Origin: MFD01213-c1 sp963704405
Lineage (GTDB): Bacteria; Planctomycetota; Phycisphaerae; Tepidisphaerales; Tepidisphaeraceae
Direction of reading: 5' to 3'
DNA length: 64,000 bases
NCBI GenBank assembly: GCA_963704405.1
Contig: OY969903.1
Coordinates: 1,178,001 to 1,242,000 of the forward strand
Shown: one piece after another, positions 9,555-18,984 of the stretch
Layout: each line of letters opens with the position of its first letter
Numbering within the stretch: position 1 is the first letter of the stretch
Program-made: the position numbers and the translations under genes
Notes under the pieces: generated by a model
What the model was told of the DNA's origin: nothing
What the model saw: the letters and a program-made list of their open reading frames with translations, nothing else
The model's database searches: none

Positions 9555-9579
9555 AAATCCTCCCGTATACTTCTGCCCA

Positions 9580-10440
9580 ATGTTCCATCCCCTGAAAATC
9601 TCCCCGCGCCGCCTCCTTATCGCTGCGCTCTTCCTCCTGATTTTTTCAGCAATCGCTTGGTTCATCTTGCTTCCCACCTCCGCCGGCCCCGCCGAGGGGA
9701 CTAATCTCCTCGGCTCCCTAACCGCTCACCCTGCTTCTCCTTCCCTGCGCATCGCCACCTTCAACATCGACGGCGGTGTCGGCGCCGACTCCCGCCTCGA
9801 CCTCGACCGCACCTCCCGCTGCCTCCAGCGCATCGACTTCATCGCGCTCAACGAAGTCCACGGCAACCTCTTCGGGCAGCCTCACAATCAGGCCGAGGAC
9901 CTCGCGGAGATTTGGCATTTGCCGTATCTGTATGTCCCGGCGGAGCGCCGCCTTGGCCACGACACCTTCGGCAATGCCATTTTCACCGATCTGCCGGTTG
10001 AGCATTGGTCCCGCGTCGTCCTCCCCAGCCGCCTGCTGAAAGCCCGACGCAACTATCTCCTGACAGATGTTCGATGGCACGACAAAACCCTTCACATCAT
10101 CACCACCCACACGGACTGGAAAACCGGCGGTGAAGAACAACTTCAAATCGTCTCCGACCTTTTCCAATCCCTCCCCGAGCCCGCCATCCTCATGGGCGAC
10201 CTGAACAGCACCTCCGCGCACAGCCTTCAAATCCAACAACTGCTCAGCAATCCCCATGTCGAAGAAGCCATTATTTCCTTCCTCGGTCCCCAGCCTCCCG
10301 GCCGCGTAGACTGGATATTCCTCCGCGGCCTGACTGCCACCGACGCCGGCGTTGTAGACATTAGCGCATCGGATCATCCGGCGTACTGGGCGCAGGTTGA
10401 ATTAAAAAAAGACCCCACGACGAAGAGCGCTAAACCTTAG
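9580..10440 (+). CDS. Membrane-anchored endonuclease/exonuclease/phosphatase (EEP) family protein
   Basis: A 286-residue protein with an N-terminal membrane anchor (LLIAALFLLIFSAIAWFILL, about residues 12-31) followed by an EEP domain. The metal-dependent catalytic motifs are in order: RIATFNIDGG (Asn), FIALNEVHG (Glu), TTHTDW, MGDLNST (Asp, Asn) and the terminal SDHPAYWAQV (Asp-His). EEP enzymes cleave phosphodiesters in nucleic acids, phospholipids or phosphoinositides; the substrate is not predictable here. I chose ATG 9580 because the anchor follows at once. A same-frame ATG at 9448 would add 44 residues of repeat-like sequence. It is divergent from the HEAT/TPR gene. Confidence 0.85.
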   Translation: MFHPLKISPRRLLIAALFLLIFSAIAWFILLPTSAGPAEGTNLLGSLTAHPASPSLRIATFNIDGGVGADSRLDLDRTSRCLQRIDFIALNEVHGNLFGQPHNQAEDLAEIWHLPYLYVPAERRLGHDTFGNAIFTDLPVEHWSRVVLPSRLLKARRNYLLTDVRWHDKTLHIITTHTDWKTGGEEQLQIVSDLFQSLPEPAILMGDLNSTSAHSLQIQQLLSNPHVEEAIISFLGPQPPGRVDWIFLRGLTATDAGVVDISASDHPAYWAQVELKKDPTTKSAKP

Positions 10441-10586
10441 AGCTCCTAACAGAATGGATGAACGCAGAGTCACGGAGGCCGCGGAGGTAGAACAGAGAGG
10501 GCTATGTTTTTCCTTGTTTTCTCCGTGTTTTACCTCCGCGGCCTCCGCGACTCTGCATTCATTTTCCTCCTGTTTTGTTAGGAGCT
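10441..10586. repeat. Long imperfect palindrome directly after the EEP gene
   Basis: AGCTCCTAACA at 10441-10451, directly after the stop codon, pairs with TGTTAGGAGCT at 10576-10586. Inside, GAACGCAGAGTCACGGAGG with its continuation (10460-10490) pairs imperfectly with its complement at 10526-10560. The whole 146-base unit folds into one long hairpin with a loop of roughly 30 bases. The words ACGCAGAG and CGCGGAGG recur at 52944, so this is probably a dispersed repeat family. The terminal GAGCTTTTA may give it terminator activity. Confidence 0.75.
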
Positions 10587-10741
10587 TTTAATCATTCAGA
10601 CCTATATCTCTTGTCGACAAACCCGAATGCCCAAGCCCGAAATCCGAATCAAGCCCCAACCCGGACGAACATCCTCCCCATTTCGTCATTTGGGCTTCCC
10701 CACCAATCGCCACCTTCATTCCCTTCGCCTAAGATACCCTG
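10587..10741. repeat. Cluster of short dispersed repeat words
   Basis: The stretch holds runs such as CCCGAATGCCCAAGCCCG and CCATTTCGTCATTTGGGC. The second recurs in inverted form at 54952-54969 (GCCCAAATGACGGAATG). They look like an intergenic repeat family with no coding role. No promoter for the ABC gene at 10742 was identified. Confidence 0.45.
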
Positions 10742-12775
10742 ATGCCTCCGCCTCCCCGATCCAGCCGCCAGCGGTATCTTGCTTATCGAAGCAAGCTCGA
10801 CCAGCGCCGCAAGAAACGCACCGCCGCCGAAGTTGCGGCGGCCGCATCGTTCCACACCGATGAACCTAAAAAGCACAAGCCTCGCTCCCGGTCATTCCTC
10901 CACCTTTTGGCCGCCTTCTGGGGCTTGCTTCAAGGCCACCGTCGAACGCTCATCATCACGCTTTTCGCGCTGAGCATTTCAACGCTTCTCAGTCTTATTC
11001 CCCTGTACGGCACCAAGATCATTTTCGACAGCGTTCTGCGCGATCAGCCGCTGCCCGCCAAGGTTCCCCACTGGATTCACCTCCCGGCTAATCGCGGCCA
11101 GCTTCTCACCATCGTCTGCATCGCCATGGTCCTGCTCGCCGCCGCCTCTGAACTGGTCTCTCTCTGGGGCCGCTGGCAGGCGACGCGGATGACCAAGCGC
11201 GTGCAGGTTTCAGTGCGGAAAAAAGTTTTCGAACACGCCGTCCGCCTCCCGCTGCATCGCGTTTACGACCTCAAATCCGGCGGCGTTACTTCTATCCTCC
11301 GCGAAGACGCCGGCGGTGTCGCCGACCTTATCTTCTCCATGATGTACAACCCGTGGCGGGCCATCATCCAACTTTTCGGCAGCCTTATCATCCTCGCCTG
11401 CGTGGACTGGAAACTCCTCATCGGATCGCTCGCGCTGCTCCCCACGGTCTGGCTCACCCATCGCACCTGGATCGCCAGAATCCGCCCGATTTTCCGCGAT
11501 ATCCGCACCACCCGCACCCAGATGGATTCCCATGCCACCGAAGCCTTCGGCGGCATGCGCATCGTCCGATCCTTTTCGCGCCAGCAATCCGAAGCCGCCA
11601 CCTTCACCCGCAACGGCCATCTCATGGCCCGCCAGGAAATTTACGCTTGGTGGTGGAGCCGCGGCATCGATTTCGCCTGGTCCGTCCTTATCCCCTTCGC
11701 CTCTGCCATGCTTCTCTACTGGGGCGGCCATCGCGTCCTCAGCGATCTCGACAAACTCAAAGCCGGCCTCATCACACAAAAAGACGCCCTCACCGTCGGC
11801 GATCTGGTGATGTTCCTTTCTTACTTAGCCGCGCTCCTCGCGCCCATTGCCGCTCTCGCCGGTAGCGCCACGGCCCTGCAAAATTCCCTCTCTGGCCTCG
11901 ATCGCATCCTCGACCTCATCAACGAGCCCCTGGAAATGCCTTCCAAGCCTGGCGCAATCGAGGTGGATCGCGACGTCGCCGCCGGCCGCATCACGCTTCG
12001 CGATGTCTCCTTCACCTACAATAATGCCCCGGTGCCTGTGCTGCACAGCATCAATCTCGATGTTCAGCCCGGCGAGATGATTGCGCTCGTCGGCCCCAGC
12101 GGCGCGGGCAAAACCACCCTCTGCAATCTCATCGCCCGCTTCTACGACCCCACAAGCGGCGCAATTTTATTAGATGGAACGGATCTGCGCGACATCACCG
12201 CCGACAGCTACCGCCGCCTGCTGGGCATCGTCGAGCAGGATACTTTTCTTTTCGATGGAACCATCGCCCAGAACATCGCCTACGGCCGCCGCGGCGCCCG
12301 GATGCAGCAAATTGAGAACGCCGCCCAATTGGCCAACGCCCATGAATTCATCGTGAAATTGCCGGATGGTTACGACTCTCTCATCGGTGAGCGCGGCGTA
12401 AAGCTCTCCGGCGGTCAGCGCCAGCGCCTGACCATCGCCCGCGCCCTCCTCGCCGACCCGCGCATCCTCATTTTAGACGAAGCCACCAGCAACCTCGACA
12501 CCGAATCCGAACGCCTCATCCAGGGCAGCCTCCAGAACCTCATGTCCGGCCGCACCAGCTTCGTCATCGCACACCGGCTCAGCACCATTGCCAACGCCAG
12601 CCGGATTCTGGTGCTGGAAAACGGCCGCGTGGTGGAACAAGGGCGGCATGAAGAACTCATGGCCGCCAGCGGGCGATATCGCGAAATGGTCGATTTGCAA
12701 ACCAGCCCGCCCCCGTCGCCGGCCATGAACATCGGACAAAAATCCGATGATGCTTATGCGCCGTTGGAAGCGTAA
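10742..12775 (+). CDS. ABC exporter, MsbA/lipid-flippase type (fused permease-ATPase)
   Basis: A 677-residue half-transporter. A basic N-terminal tail (about 60 residues) precedes an ABC-transporter type 1 membrane domain (about 60-360), and the nucleotide-binding domain occupies about 410-655. ATPase motifs are complete: Walker A VGPSGAGKTT, Q-loop GIVEQDTFLF, signature LSGGQRQRL, Walker B ILILDEATS and H-loop IAHRLST. It would work as a homodimer and export a lipid, peptide or drug. MsbA-like lipid export is plausible in an LPS-bearing cell but not proven. A dispersed-repeat region separates it from the preceding EEP gene, so an operon is unlikely. Confidence 0.9.
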   Translation: MPPPPRSSRQRYLAYRSKLDQRRKKRTAAEVAAAASFHTDEPKKHKPRSRSFLHLLAAFWGLLQGHRRTLIITLFALSISTLLSLIPLYGTKIIFDSVLRDQPLPAKVPHWIHLPANRGQLLTIVCIAMVLLAAASELVSLWGRWQATRMTKRVQVSVRKKVFEHAVRLPLHRVYDLKSGGVTSILREDAGGVADLIFSMMYNPWRAIIQLFGSLIILACVDWKLLIGSLALLPTVWLTHRTWIARIRPIFRDIRTTRTQMDSHATEAFGGMRIVRSFSRQQSEAATFTRNGHLMARQEIYAWWWSRGIDFAWSVLIPFASAMLLYWGGHRVLSDLDKLKAGLITQKDALTVGDLVMFLSYLAALLAPIAALAGSATALQNSLSGLDRILDLINEPLEMPSKPGAIEVDRDVAAGRITLRDVSFTYNNAPVPVLHSINLDVQPGEMIALVGPSGAGKTTLCNLIARFYDPTSGAILLDGTDLRDITADSYRRLLGIVEQDTFLFDGTIAQNIAYGRRGARMQQIENAAQLANAHEFIVKLPDGYDSLIGERGVKLSGGQRQRLTIARALLADPRILILDEATSNLDTESERLIQGSLQNLMSGRTSFVIAHRLSTIANASRILVLENGRVVEQGRHEELMAASGRYREMVDLQTSPPPSPAMNIGQKSDDAYAPLEA

Positions 12776-12816
12776 ATCGTTTTTCAGATTTGCGCACCAG
12801 TGCTGTCAGAATGTGT

Positions 12817-13710
12817 TCATGCCTCTGTAGTCCCGCCTGACGCCTTTAGTCTTTCGATTTCCTGAGCAACGGCCTTCTCATGCTCATTCAAGGGTCGTCG
12901 TCGGACAGCTTCGAGGTCTGCGGCGCTTATATATCCAACTTTCTTTTTATGCATAACTTTCATGGCATGCATCCGTCGTTGGAAGGCGATGAATTCTTCG
13001 AGCGTACTGCATCGCGTGAACGTGAGTCCTGGGTGCAATTCGATTTCGTGGCGGAGAGACTCCAGATGCAATCGGAGCAATTCTTCAGGTAGTGTTTCCG
13101 CTGGAAGCCGTTGGCTTTTGATTCCAGGAAAGGGAAGAACTCTCGCGGTGTCCAATGTGTTGGAAGTAGTGATAAACGTTCCGATGCTGGTTTCTGTTTC
13201 GAAATCAATCGTCTTGTTAACATCTTTTCCGGCTTTCTTTCGGATGTGATAGACAGATCCAAGAATCGTCCCATCGCTACCAATGAAAGACCGCAGCATT
13301 GTGCGCATGTTCGGATATACGCCGGTAAGCGTCATGTTTTCTCGATCCCCTACATAGCGAAATGAGTGCTGTTCAAACCAACTTCGGCACGACTCATAAA
13401 ACCCCCGATCCAGATCCGGAAACTCTTCCATTTTCGCGAGGCGATATTCGTGCGGTTCTCCATAGACAGCTATTTGTTGAGAAAGAATGGCCGTTGCCGC
13501 GTTTTTTTGCTGCCTGCGAAGATAGGCTGGTGCCCACCGATTCATCACCAACCCTGCAGCGCCTATAAGGACAGCAATTACATTTCCTGCCACATGTCTA
13601 TCTCCAGTGCGGCTATGCATTAAAAGGTTACGGCATGCATACGCAATCAACCCGATATAGACAATGTCCCAGACCAGCCGCGATGCACGTTTTTCATCCA
13701 TAGCGTTCAT
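12817..13710 (-). CDS. Hypothetical protein with two N-terminal membrane helices
   Basis: A 297-residue protein that I do not recognise. Two hydrophobic segments (WDIVYIGLIAYACRNLL, about 14-30, and NVIAVLIGAAGLVMNRW, about 43-59) are followed by a soluble domain of about 235 residues with mixed alpha/beta character. The tail is charged and probably helical (EHEKAVAQEIERLKASGG). Short strands around GSVYHIRKKAG and IDFETETSIGTFITTS alternate with helices. No catalytic motif is evident. It converges on the ABC exporter gene and stands alone on its strand, with the ppdK terminator upstream. The ATG at 13701 is an alternative start. Confidence 0.65.
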   Translation of the reverse strand: MNAMDEKRASRLVWDIVYIGLIAYACRNLLMHSRTGDRHVAGNVIAVLIGAAGLVMNRWAPAYLRRQQKNAATAILSQQIAVYGEPHEYRLAKMEEFPDLDRGFYESCRSWFEQHSFRYVGDRENMTLTGVYPNMRTMLRSFIGSDGTILGSVYHIRKKAGKDVNKTIDFETETSIGTFITTSNTLDTARVLPFPGIKSQRLPAETLPEELLRLHLESLRHEIELHPGLTFTRCSTLEEFIAFQRRMHAMKVMHKKKVGYISAADLEAVRRRPLNEHEKAVAQEIERLKASGGTTEA

Positions 13711-13776
13711 TCTATATCAAACTCTGTTTGCGCCTATTGCCCACATAAGTCGAGGGCGTTTGTATGCGAGCATGGC

Positions 13777-13809
13777 AAAAAAAGCCGGTCGACCCAAAGG
13801 TCGACCGGC
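13777..13809 (-). terminator. Rho-independent terminator of ppdK
   Basis: Read on the minus strand, GCCGGTCGACC and GGTCGACCGGC form an 11-base perfect stem with a four-base loop, followed by seven T. It lies 34 bases past the ppdK stop codon. Confidence 0.9.
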
Positions 13810-13842
13810 TTCATTTCAAACTCGAAAATGCGCAACGCTTGC

Positions 13843-16598
13843 TTACTTCTTCTTGCCTTTTGCGGAACTCAGACTCTCCTTAATTGCCGCATGTGCCGCC
13901 GCCAGGCGGGCGATGGGTACTCGGTAGGGAGAGCAGCTCACGTAATTTAATCCGACCGAATGGCAGAACTCCACGCTCTTCGGATCGCCGCCGTGTTCGC
14001 CGCAGATGCCGCACTTCAGATCAGGGCGGGTGCTGCGGCCTTTCTGCACCGCCATGCGGATCAACTGGCCAACGCCTTCGATGTCCAGCGTCTGGAACGG
14101 GTCGCGTTCCAGGATTTCCTTGCTCAGATAATCCGGCAGGAAGTTGTTGGCGTCATCGCGGCTATAGCCGAAAGTCATCTGCGTCAGGTCGTTGGTGCCG
14201 AAGCTGAAGAACGTCGCAGTCTTGGCGATTTCGTCCGCCGTCACCGCGGCCCGCGGCACTTCGATCATCGTGCCATAAAGATAGTCCACCTTGATGCCCT
14301 GTTCCTTCATCACGGCGGCGGCGGTTTCTTCCGTGAACTTCTTCAGGTAATCCAGTTCCTTCTTCGTGCCGGCAAGCGGAATCATGATCTCGGGCAAAAC
14401 CTTGATCTTGTCCTTCTTCACTTCGCAGGCCGCCTCGATGATCGCCCGCACCTGCATCTCCAGGATTTCCGGATAGGTGACCGCCAGCCGGTCGCCGCGG
14501 TGGCCGAGCATCGGGTTGGATTCGTGAAGCTGATTTACGCGCTGCTTCACCGCGTCCACCGACATATGCAGCGATTTGGCCAGTTCCGCCTGATCCTTGT
14601 CATTGTGCGGCAGGAATTCATGCAGCGGTGGATCCAGCAGACGGATCGTCACCGGCAAGCCGTTCATCTCGCGGAACAACCCAATGAAGTCAGCTTTCTG
14701 ATATGGCAACAGCTTCTTCAAGGCCTCTTTCCGCGCCTCCACGGTGGAAGCAAGGATCATCTCCCGCATGTGATGAATGCGCTGCGGATCGAAGAACATA
14801 TGCTCCGTGCGACACAGGCCGATGCCTTCGGCGCCGAACCCGCGGGCTACCTTCGCATCGGTCGGCGTATCGCCGTTGGTGCGAACCTTCAGTGTTCGAT
14901 ACTTGTCCGCCCATTTCATGATCTGAGCAAATGGCCCGCTCAGCGTGGCTTCAACGGTCGGAACGTTGCCTTCCATCACTTCGCCGGTCGCGCCGTCCAG
15001 GCTGATCGTGTGATCAGGGCCGAACGTCTTGTCACCGATCTTCACCAGTCGCGTGTTGGCATCGATCACCACCGCGCCCGCGCCCGCCACGCAAGGCGTT
15101 CCCATTCCGCGCGCCACGACGGCGGCGTGCGAGGTCATCCCGCCGGTCGAAGTCAAAATACCTTCTGAAACATGCATCCCGCCGATGTCTGCCGGCTCTG
15201 TCTCGCGGCGGACGAGAATGATCTTCTCACCCGCGGCGACCCGTTCTTCCGCTTCTTCCGCGGTGAACGCGATCTTGCCGACCGCCGCGCCAGGCGATGC
15301 CGGCAACCCGCGGGCAAGCACATTGCGCGTCGCCTTCGGGTCAAACATCGGATGCAGCAACTGATCCAGGCTGGCCGGATCAACCCGCAGCACCGCCGTC
15401 TTTTCATCGATCAGCTTTTCCTTGGTCATCTCCACGGCGATCCGCACGGCGGCGGCGGTTGTACGCTTGCCGTTGCGCGTCTGGAGCATGTACAGCTTGC
15501 CCTTTTCAATTGTGAATTCGAAGTCCTGCACGTCCTTGTAACGCGCTTCCAGGACATCCTTCACCTTCAGCAGTTCCTTCCAGCTCTTCGGGAGCACCTT
15601 TCCCATCTCTTCACACGGGATCGGCGTGCGAATGCCGGCCACCACGTCTTCGCCCTGGGCATTGATCAGGAACTCGCCATAGAACTTATTCTCACCGGTG
15701 CTGGGATTGCGGGTGAACGCCACGCCGGTCGCGCAGTCGTCACCCATGTTGCCGAACACCATGCTCTGCACATTGACGGCAGTTCCGCGAAGTCCGCGGA
15801 TGTCATTCAGTTGCCGATACCGGATGGCCCGGTCGCCCATCCAGCTCTTGAAGACGGCTTCGATCGCATGTTCAAGTTGAACAAACGGATCCTGCGGAAA
15901 GCTACTACCGACGTGCTGCTTGTAAACCGCCTTATAGCGTTCGACGACTTCCTTCAGCCCCTCGGTATCCAGGTCCGTATCCACCACCGCTCCGCGGTTG
16001 GTCTTCACAGCCGACAGTTCATGTTCAAAATGATGATGGTCCACTCCCATCACTGTGTCGCCGAACATATTGATCAGTCGGCGATAGCTGTCATATGCAA
16101 ATCGTTCATTCCCGCTCAGCCGCGCCAGACCGACGACGACATTGTCATTCAGCCCGATATTCAGGACGGTATCCATCATGCCCGGCATCGACATCTTCGC
16201 GCCGAGCGGGCCGCCACCAGCAGCGGGTTATTCACATCGCCGAATTTTTTGCCGGTGGCTTTTTCCACCTTGGCGATGTTCGCGCGAACTTCCTCCATCA
16301 ATCCTTTGGGAAGCTTCTGACCGCCGTCGTTGTAGTCGCCGCAGCTGTCGGTCGTGATGGTGAACCCCGGCGGCACTGGCAGCGGCACCAGCGTCATATC
16401 CGCCAGGTTCGCGCCTTTTCCGCCGAGCAGGTCTTTCATGCCGGCATTGCCTTCGGCCTTGCCGTTGCCAAAAAAGTAAACGCGCTTTTTGGTCAGCTTG
16501 CCGTTGGTGTTGCCCGCGTGGCTGGATGCCTTGGAAATCGTGCTTTTCGCCTTAGCCGCCTTGGCTTTCGCCGGGGCTTTCTTCAACGCCGTTGCCAT
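13843..16598 (-). CDS. ppdK: Pyruvate, phosphate dikinase, frame broken near 16203
   Basis: PPDK interconverts pyruvate, ATP and phosphate with phosphoenolpyruvate, AMP and pyrophosphate through a phosphohistidine. The N-terminal frame starts at ATG 16598 with AGGAG eight bases upstream; after a Lys/Ala-rich tail come VYFFGNGKAEG and LLGGKGANLADM. It leaves the family at LLVAARSA. The other frame continues exactly with KMSMPGMMDTVLNIGLND. One missing G in CGCTCGG(G)CGCG (about 16200-16206) restores RSGAKMSMPGM. The rest is intact: the swivelling-domain active site GGMTSHAAVVARGMG with its catalytic His, and the C-terminal PEP/pyruvate barrel ending in GICGEHGGDP. About 918 residues in all, normal for PPDK. 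Conservation on both sides of the break suggests a sequence error or a very recent mutation. Confidence 0.9.
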
Positions 16599-17012
16599 TG
16601 TCTTGCTCCTGGGGGAAATTCGAACCAATTTAGAAAGGGGGGCAGTATAGGAATGCCTGATTTTCGTGTCAATTTGACCGCGAAGGCGCTTCGGCCCGCG
16701 ACCCACATTTTTGGCTCAATGACCAGTCCGCTGGTGTGAGCGGCGACAAATGCCGGGGACAACAGCCGCTGTTCAAGATAAGGTGGATTTGTAAACTAAA
16801 TGTGGCTCAATGACGGGCCTGGTAAGCCAGGCGCCGGCATAATCTTCCCCGACTACATCACAGGTCAGCTTCCATAACCGAAATGCCGCTTTAATTTTAA
16901 GAACGTTCTCTCAATAAGGTGCCGGTTCAGCTTAAAAAGATATAATGAACCCTCCAGCGGGCACATCGCGAAAAACGCGATTGGATCATGCAACCTACAA
17001 ATCTCAAATTAT
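16599..17012. other. Intergenic region upstream of ppdK and the zinc-finger gene
   Basis: The 414-base gap between divergent genes holds a possible -10 box TATAAT at 16941-16946 without a clear -35 partner, and a small hairpin (ATCGCG, AAAAA, CGCGAT) near 16967-16983, upstream of the small zinc protein. No gene was found. Confidence 0.4.
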
Positions 17013-17219
17013 ATGAAATGCATTCATTGCGAAAACGAAGCCAGGGCCATTTGTAAATTCTGCGGTCGCGCTGTTTGTGAAAATCACATTTCCGAAGCCC
17101 GCTACGTTACCGGCTTCACCAGCGTCGGCGGGATTCTAAGTGCCACGAACAACGGCCTGAGCATTGAGGATGCCATATGGTGCGGGAAGTGTCATCCCGA
17201 AGCCAGGCGAACTGTCTAA
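17013..17219 (+). CDS. Small zinc-binding protein, treble-clef/B-box-like
   Basis: A 68-residue protein with regularly spaced metal ligands: CIHC at 3-6, CKFC at 14-17, CENH at 22-25 and CGKCH near 57-61. The spacing resembles the B-box/DUF2180 type of small zinc finger, which binds two zinc ions and usually mediates protein contacts. A Gly/Ser-rich segment (TSVGGILSATNNG) separates the two metal sites. There is no strong ribosome binding site before ATG 17013. It stands alone between ppdK and the GT87 gene, so context does not suggest a partner. The ligand pattern makes it unlikely to be a chance frame. Confidence 0.65.
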   Translation: MKCIHCENEARAICKFCGRAVCENHISEARYVTGFTSVGGILSATNNGLSIEDAIWCGKCHPEARRTV

Positions 17220-17292
17220 ACAATGCGCGTGGCATGGAATGAGAGCGGGGGACGCGGTTCAGCTATCTTTGACCTGGCGCGGCGCTTCGCTG

Positions 17293-18708
17293 TCAGGCTG
17301 CCGTTCTGAGTTCTCGTGGTTCTTCGATACCTTTGGTTTGGCAAACCTGAACCCCTGTTCTTGTCCGCATTACCATCATCGCGGCTAAGGCGGTTAATAA
17401 CACAACCGTTGCATTCACATGAGACCGCATGGCGATTCCAGGATTGACGAATAGCCACAGGAACAGCAATACCCAGCCGCCGGTCACGCGGGCGTCTGAT
17501 TTTCTCGCCAGTTCGGGCCGCGAGACACGTTCGGCTCCGTACAGCACTGCCGGAACGGCCAGCAGGAGCAGGTCGTAGTCGAAATAAAAGGGCATCAGCA
17601 GCGGCATGGTGCAGATCGTCGCCGAGATGATCCGGTCCCGCCGCAAGCGGCGATCGGATTCATTCAGCGGCGCATGCCCCAATGGCCTTCCGGACCGTCC
17701 CCATAAAACTGCCCACCCCAGCGCGATGCCCATCGCGGCTGTGCTCAGGTACGTCAGCAATCGTGTGATCAGCCACGGCTCGCCGGCTTCTCGTCCTTGA
17801 AGGAGCAAGCGCCAGAATGCCTTCAGTGTTACGTGGCGTTCCCACAGATACATATGCTCGATCTGCATCCACCGCACATTCGCCGGCAGCAGGTGAAGGT
17901 AATCTGAAATCGCCCCCGGCATCGTTACAAGCGAAACGCCAAGCAGGATGCCGCCGGTAATGGCAAAGCCCCAAAATGCGGACCAGCCCAGGTCGATGAC
18001 CATCACCGCCGCCACTACGGCCCCAAGCTGGGGTTTATAAAACAATAGTCCCCCCACAACCCCGGCCAAAACCCCGCGCTGTCCCCGCCACAGCGCAACC
18101 GTCAGCACGAGCAACAACAACGAGGTGTAAGTATTCTGTCCATGACTGATCGCCTGAATGAACGGCATCGAAACCACAACAAGCAGCGGCACCAGCCCCC
18201 ACGCCCGCCACCCCCGTAGCATGGATGCCCCGTCGATTTCAAAACCCATAGCGCGCAAGGAATCGGCCCGTGCAACAAACCCTGCCAATATCCCAATCGC
18301 CCCAGCAACCGCCGCCAGGCTGATCCATCGCCAGGCATTCAGCGCCGCGGCATAAGGCATCCCCGCAAGCGGTTCAAAAACCATTGCATAGAACGGTGGA
18401 TTCCACCAGGGGCCAAAACTCTTGCCGACTTCCAGCCCCGCCGCTTGCGAGGTTACCCCTTCGAATTCCTTCACTGCATCCAGCTTGTACAAATCGTGAT
18501 ACCGCCCCTCGCGAACAAATGACCCAGCTGTATAAAACGCCAGGAAATCATGCCCGAGCATTTCGCGGGTCACCGCCTTATCCCGCGCGATAAACGCATT
18601 CCCTGCCACCAGAGTCAGCAAAAATATCCCAATCGCTCCGCCTCCCATCCAAAGCCGCCCGCGCAATGAAGCCCTCCGAATCCCCGAAAAAATCTGTAAT
18701 TGTGCCAT
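17293..18708 (-). CDS. GT87 (DUF2029) family membrane glycosyltransferase
   Basis: A multi-spanning protein of about 471 residues. After the first helix comes a periplasmic segment, GHDFLAFYTAGSFVREGR, then LYKLDA and a WWNPPFYAMVFEPL motif. That order is typical of GT87 polyprenyl-phosphate-mannose-dependent mannosyltransferases. About ten further hydrophobic helices follow (for example LVPLLVVVSMPFIQAI). Such enzymes extend cell-envelope glycans on the outer side of the membrane. I prefer the ATG at 18708; a GTG at 18720 is in frame. The gene is monocistronic. The specific glycan is unknown. Confidence 0.82.
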   Translation of the reverse strand: MAQLQIFSGIRRASLRGRLWMGGGAIGIFLLTLVAGNAFIARDKAVTREMLGHDFLAFYTAGSFVREGRYHDLYKLDAVKEFEGVTSQAAGLEVGKSFGPWWNPPFYAMVFEPLAGMPYAAALNAWRWISLAAVAGAIGILAGFVARADSLRAMGFEIDGASMLRGWRAWGLVPLLVVVSMPFIQAISHGQNTYTSLLLLVLTVALWRGQRGVLAGVVGGLLFYKPQLGAVVAAVMVIDLGWSAFWGFAITGGILLGVSLVTMPGAISDYLHLLPANVRWMQIEHMYLWERHVTLKAFWRLLLQGREAGEPWLITRLLTYLSTAAMGIALGWAVLWGRSGRPLGHAPLNESDRRLRRDRIISATICTMPLLMPFYFDYDLLLLAVPAVLYGAERVSRPELARKSDARVTGGWVLLFLWLFVNPGIAMRSHVNATVVLLTALAAMMVMRTRTGVQVCQTKGIEEPRELRTAA

Positions 18709-18984
18709 AATAGATTGCACTCATATCGACCATTCCCACGCTTTCACCCCATGTTGCGATTTTTAGCGATTGAATACTCATAGGTTGGCTCTGGATGACA
18801 TAAGTGCCTGTCAAATCAGGAAATGATTCCAAATAAAAAACTACCAGATGCTAACAATTTGTAAAAAATGGAACATTTTGTTGCACGTCTAATATCCACC
18901 CCCGGCAAACCGCCAAACCTCCCTTACTAACGCCTGCGCTCCCCAACGGCCGATAATAACGCTAAAGGCTCGCACGGAGGCGTC

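Noticed and set aside
13960..16320. Long plus-strand frames of 402 and 382 codons
   Set aside because: They are antisense to ppdK, whose catalytic motifs are unambiguous.
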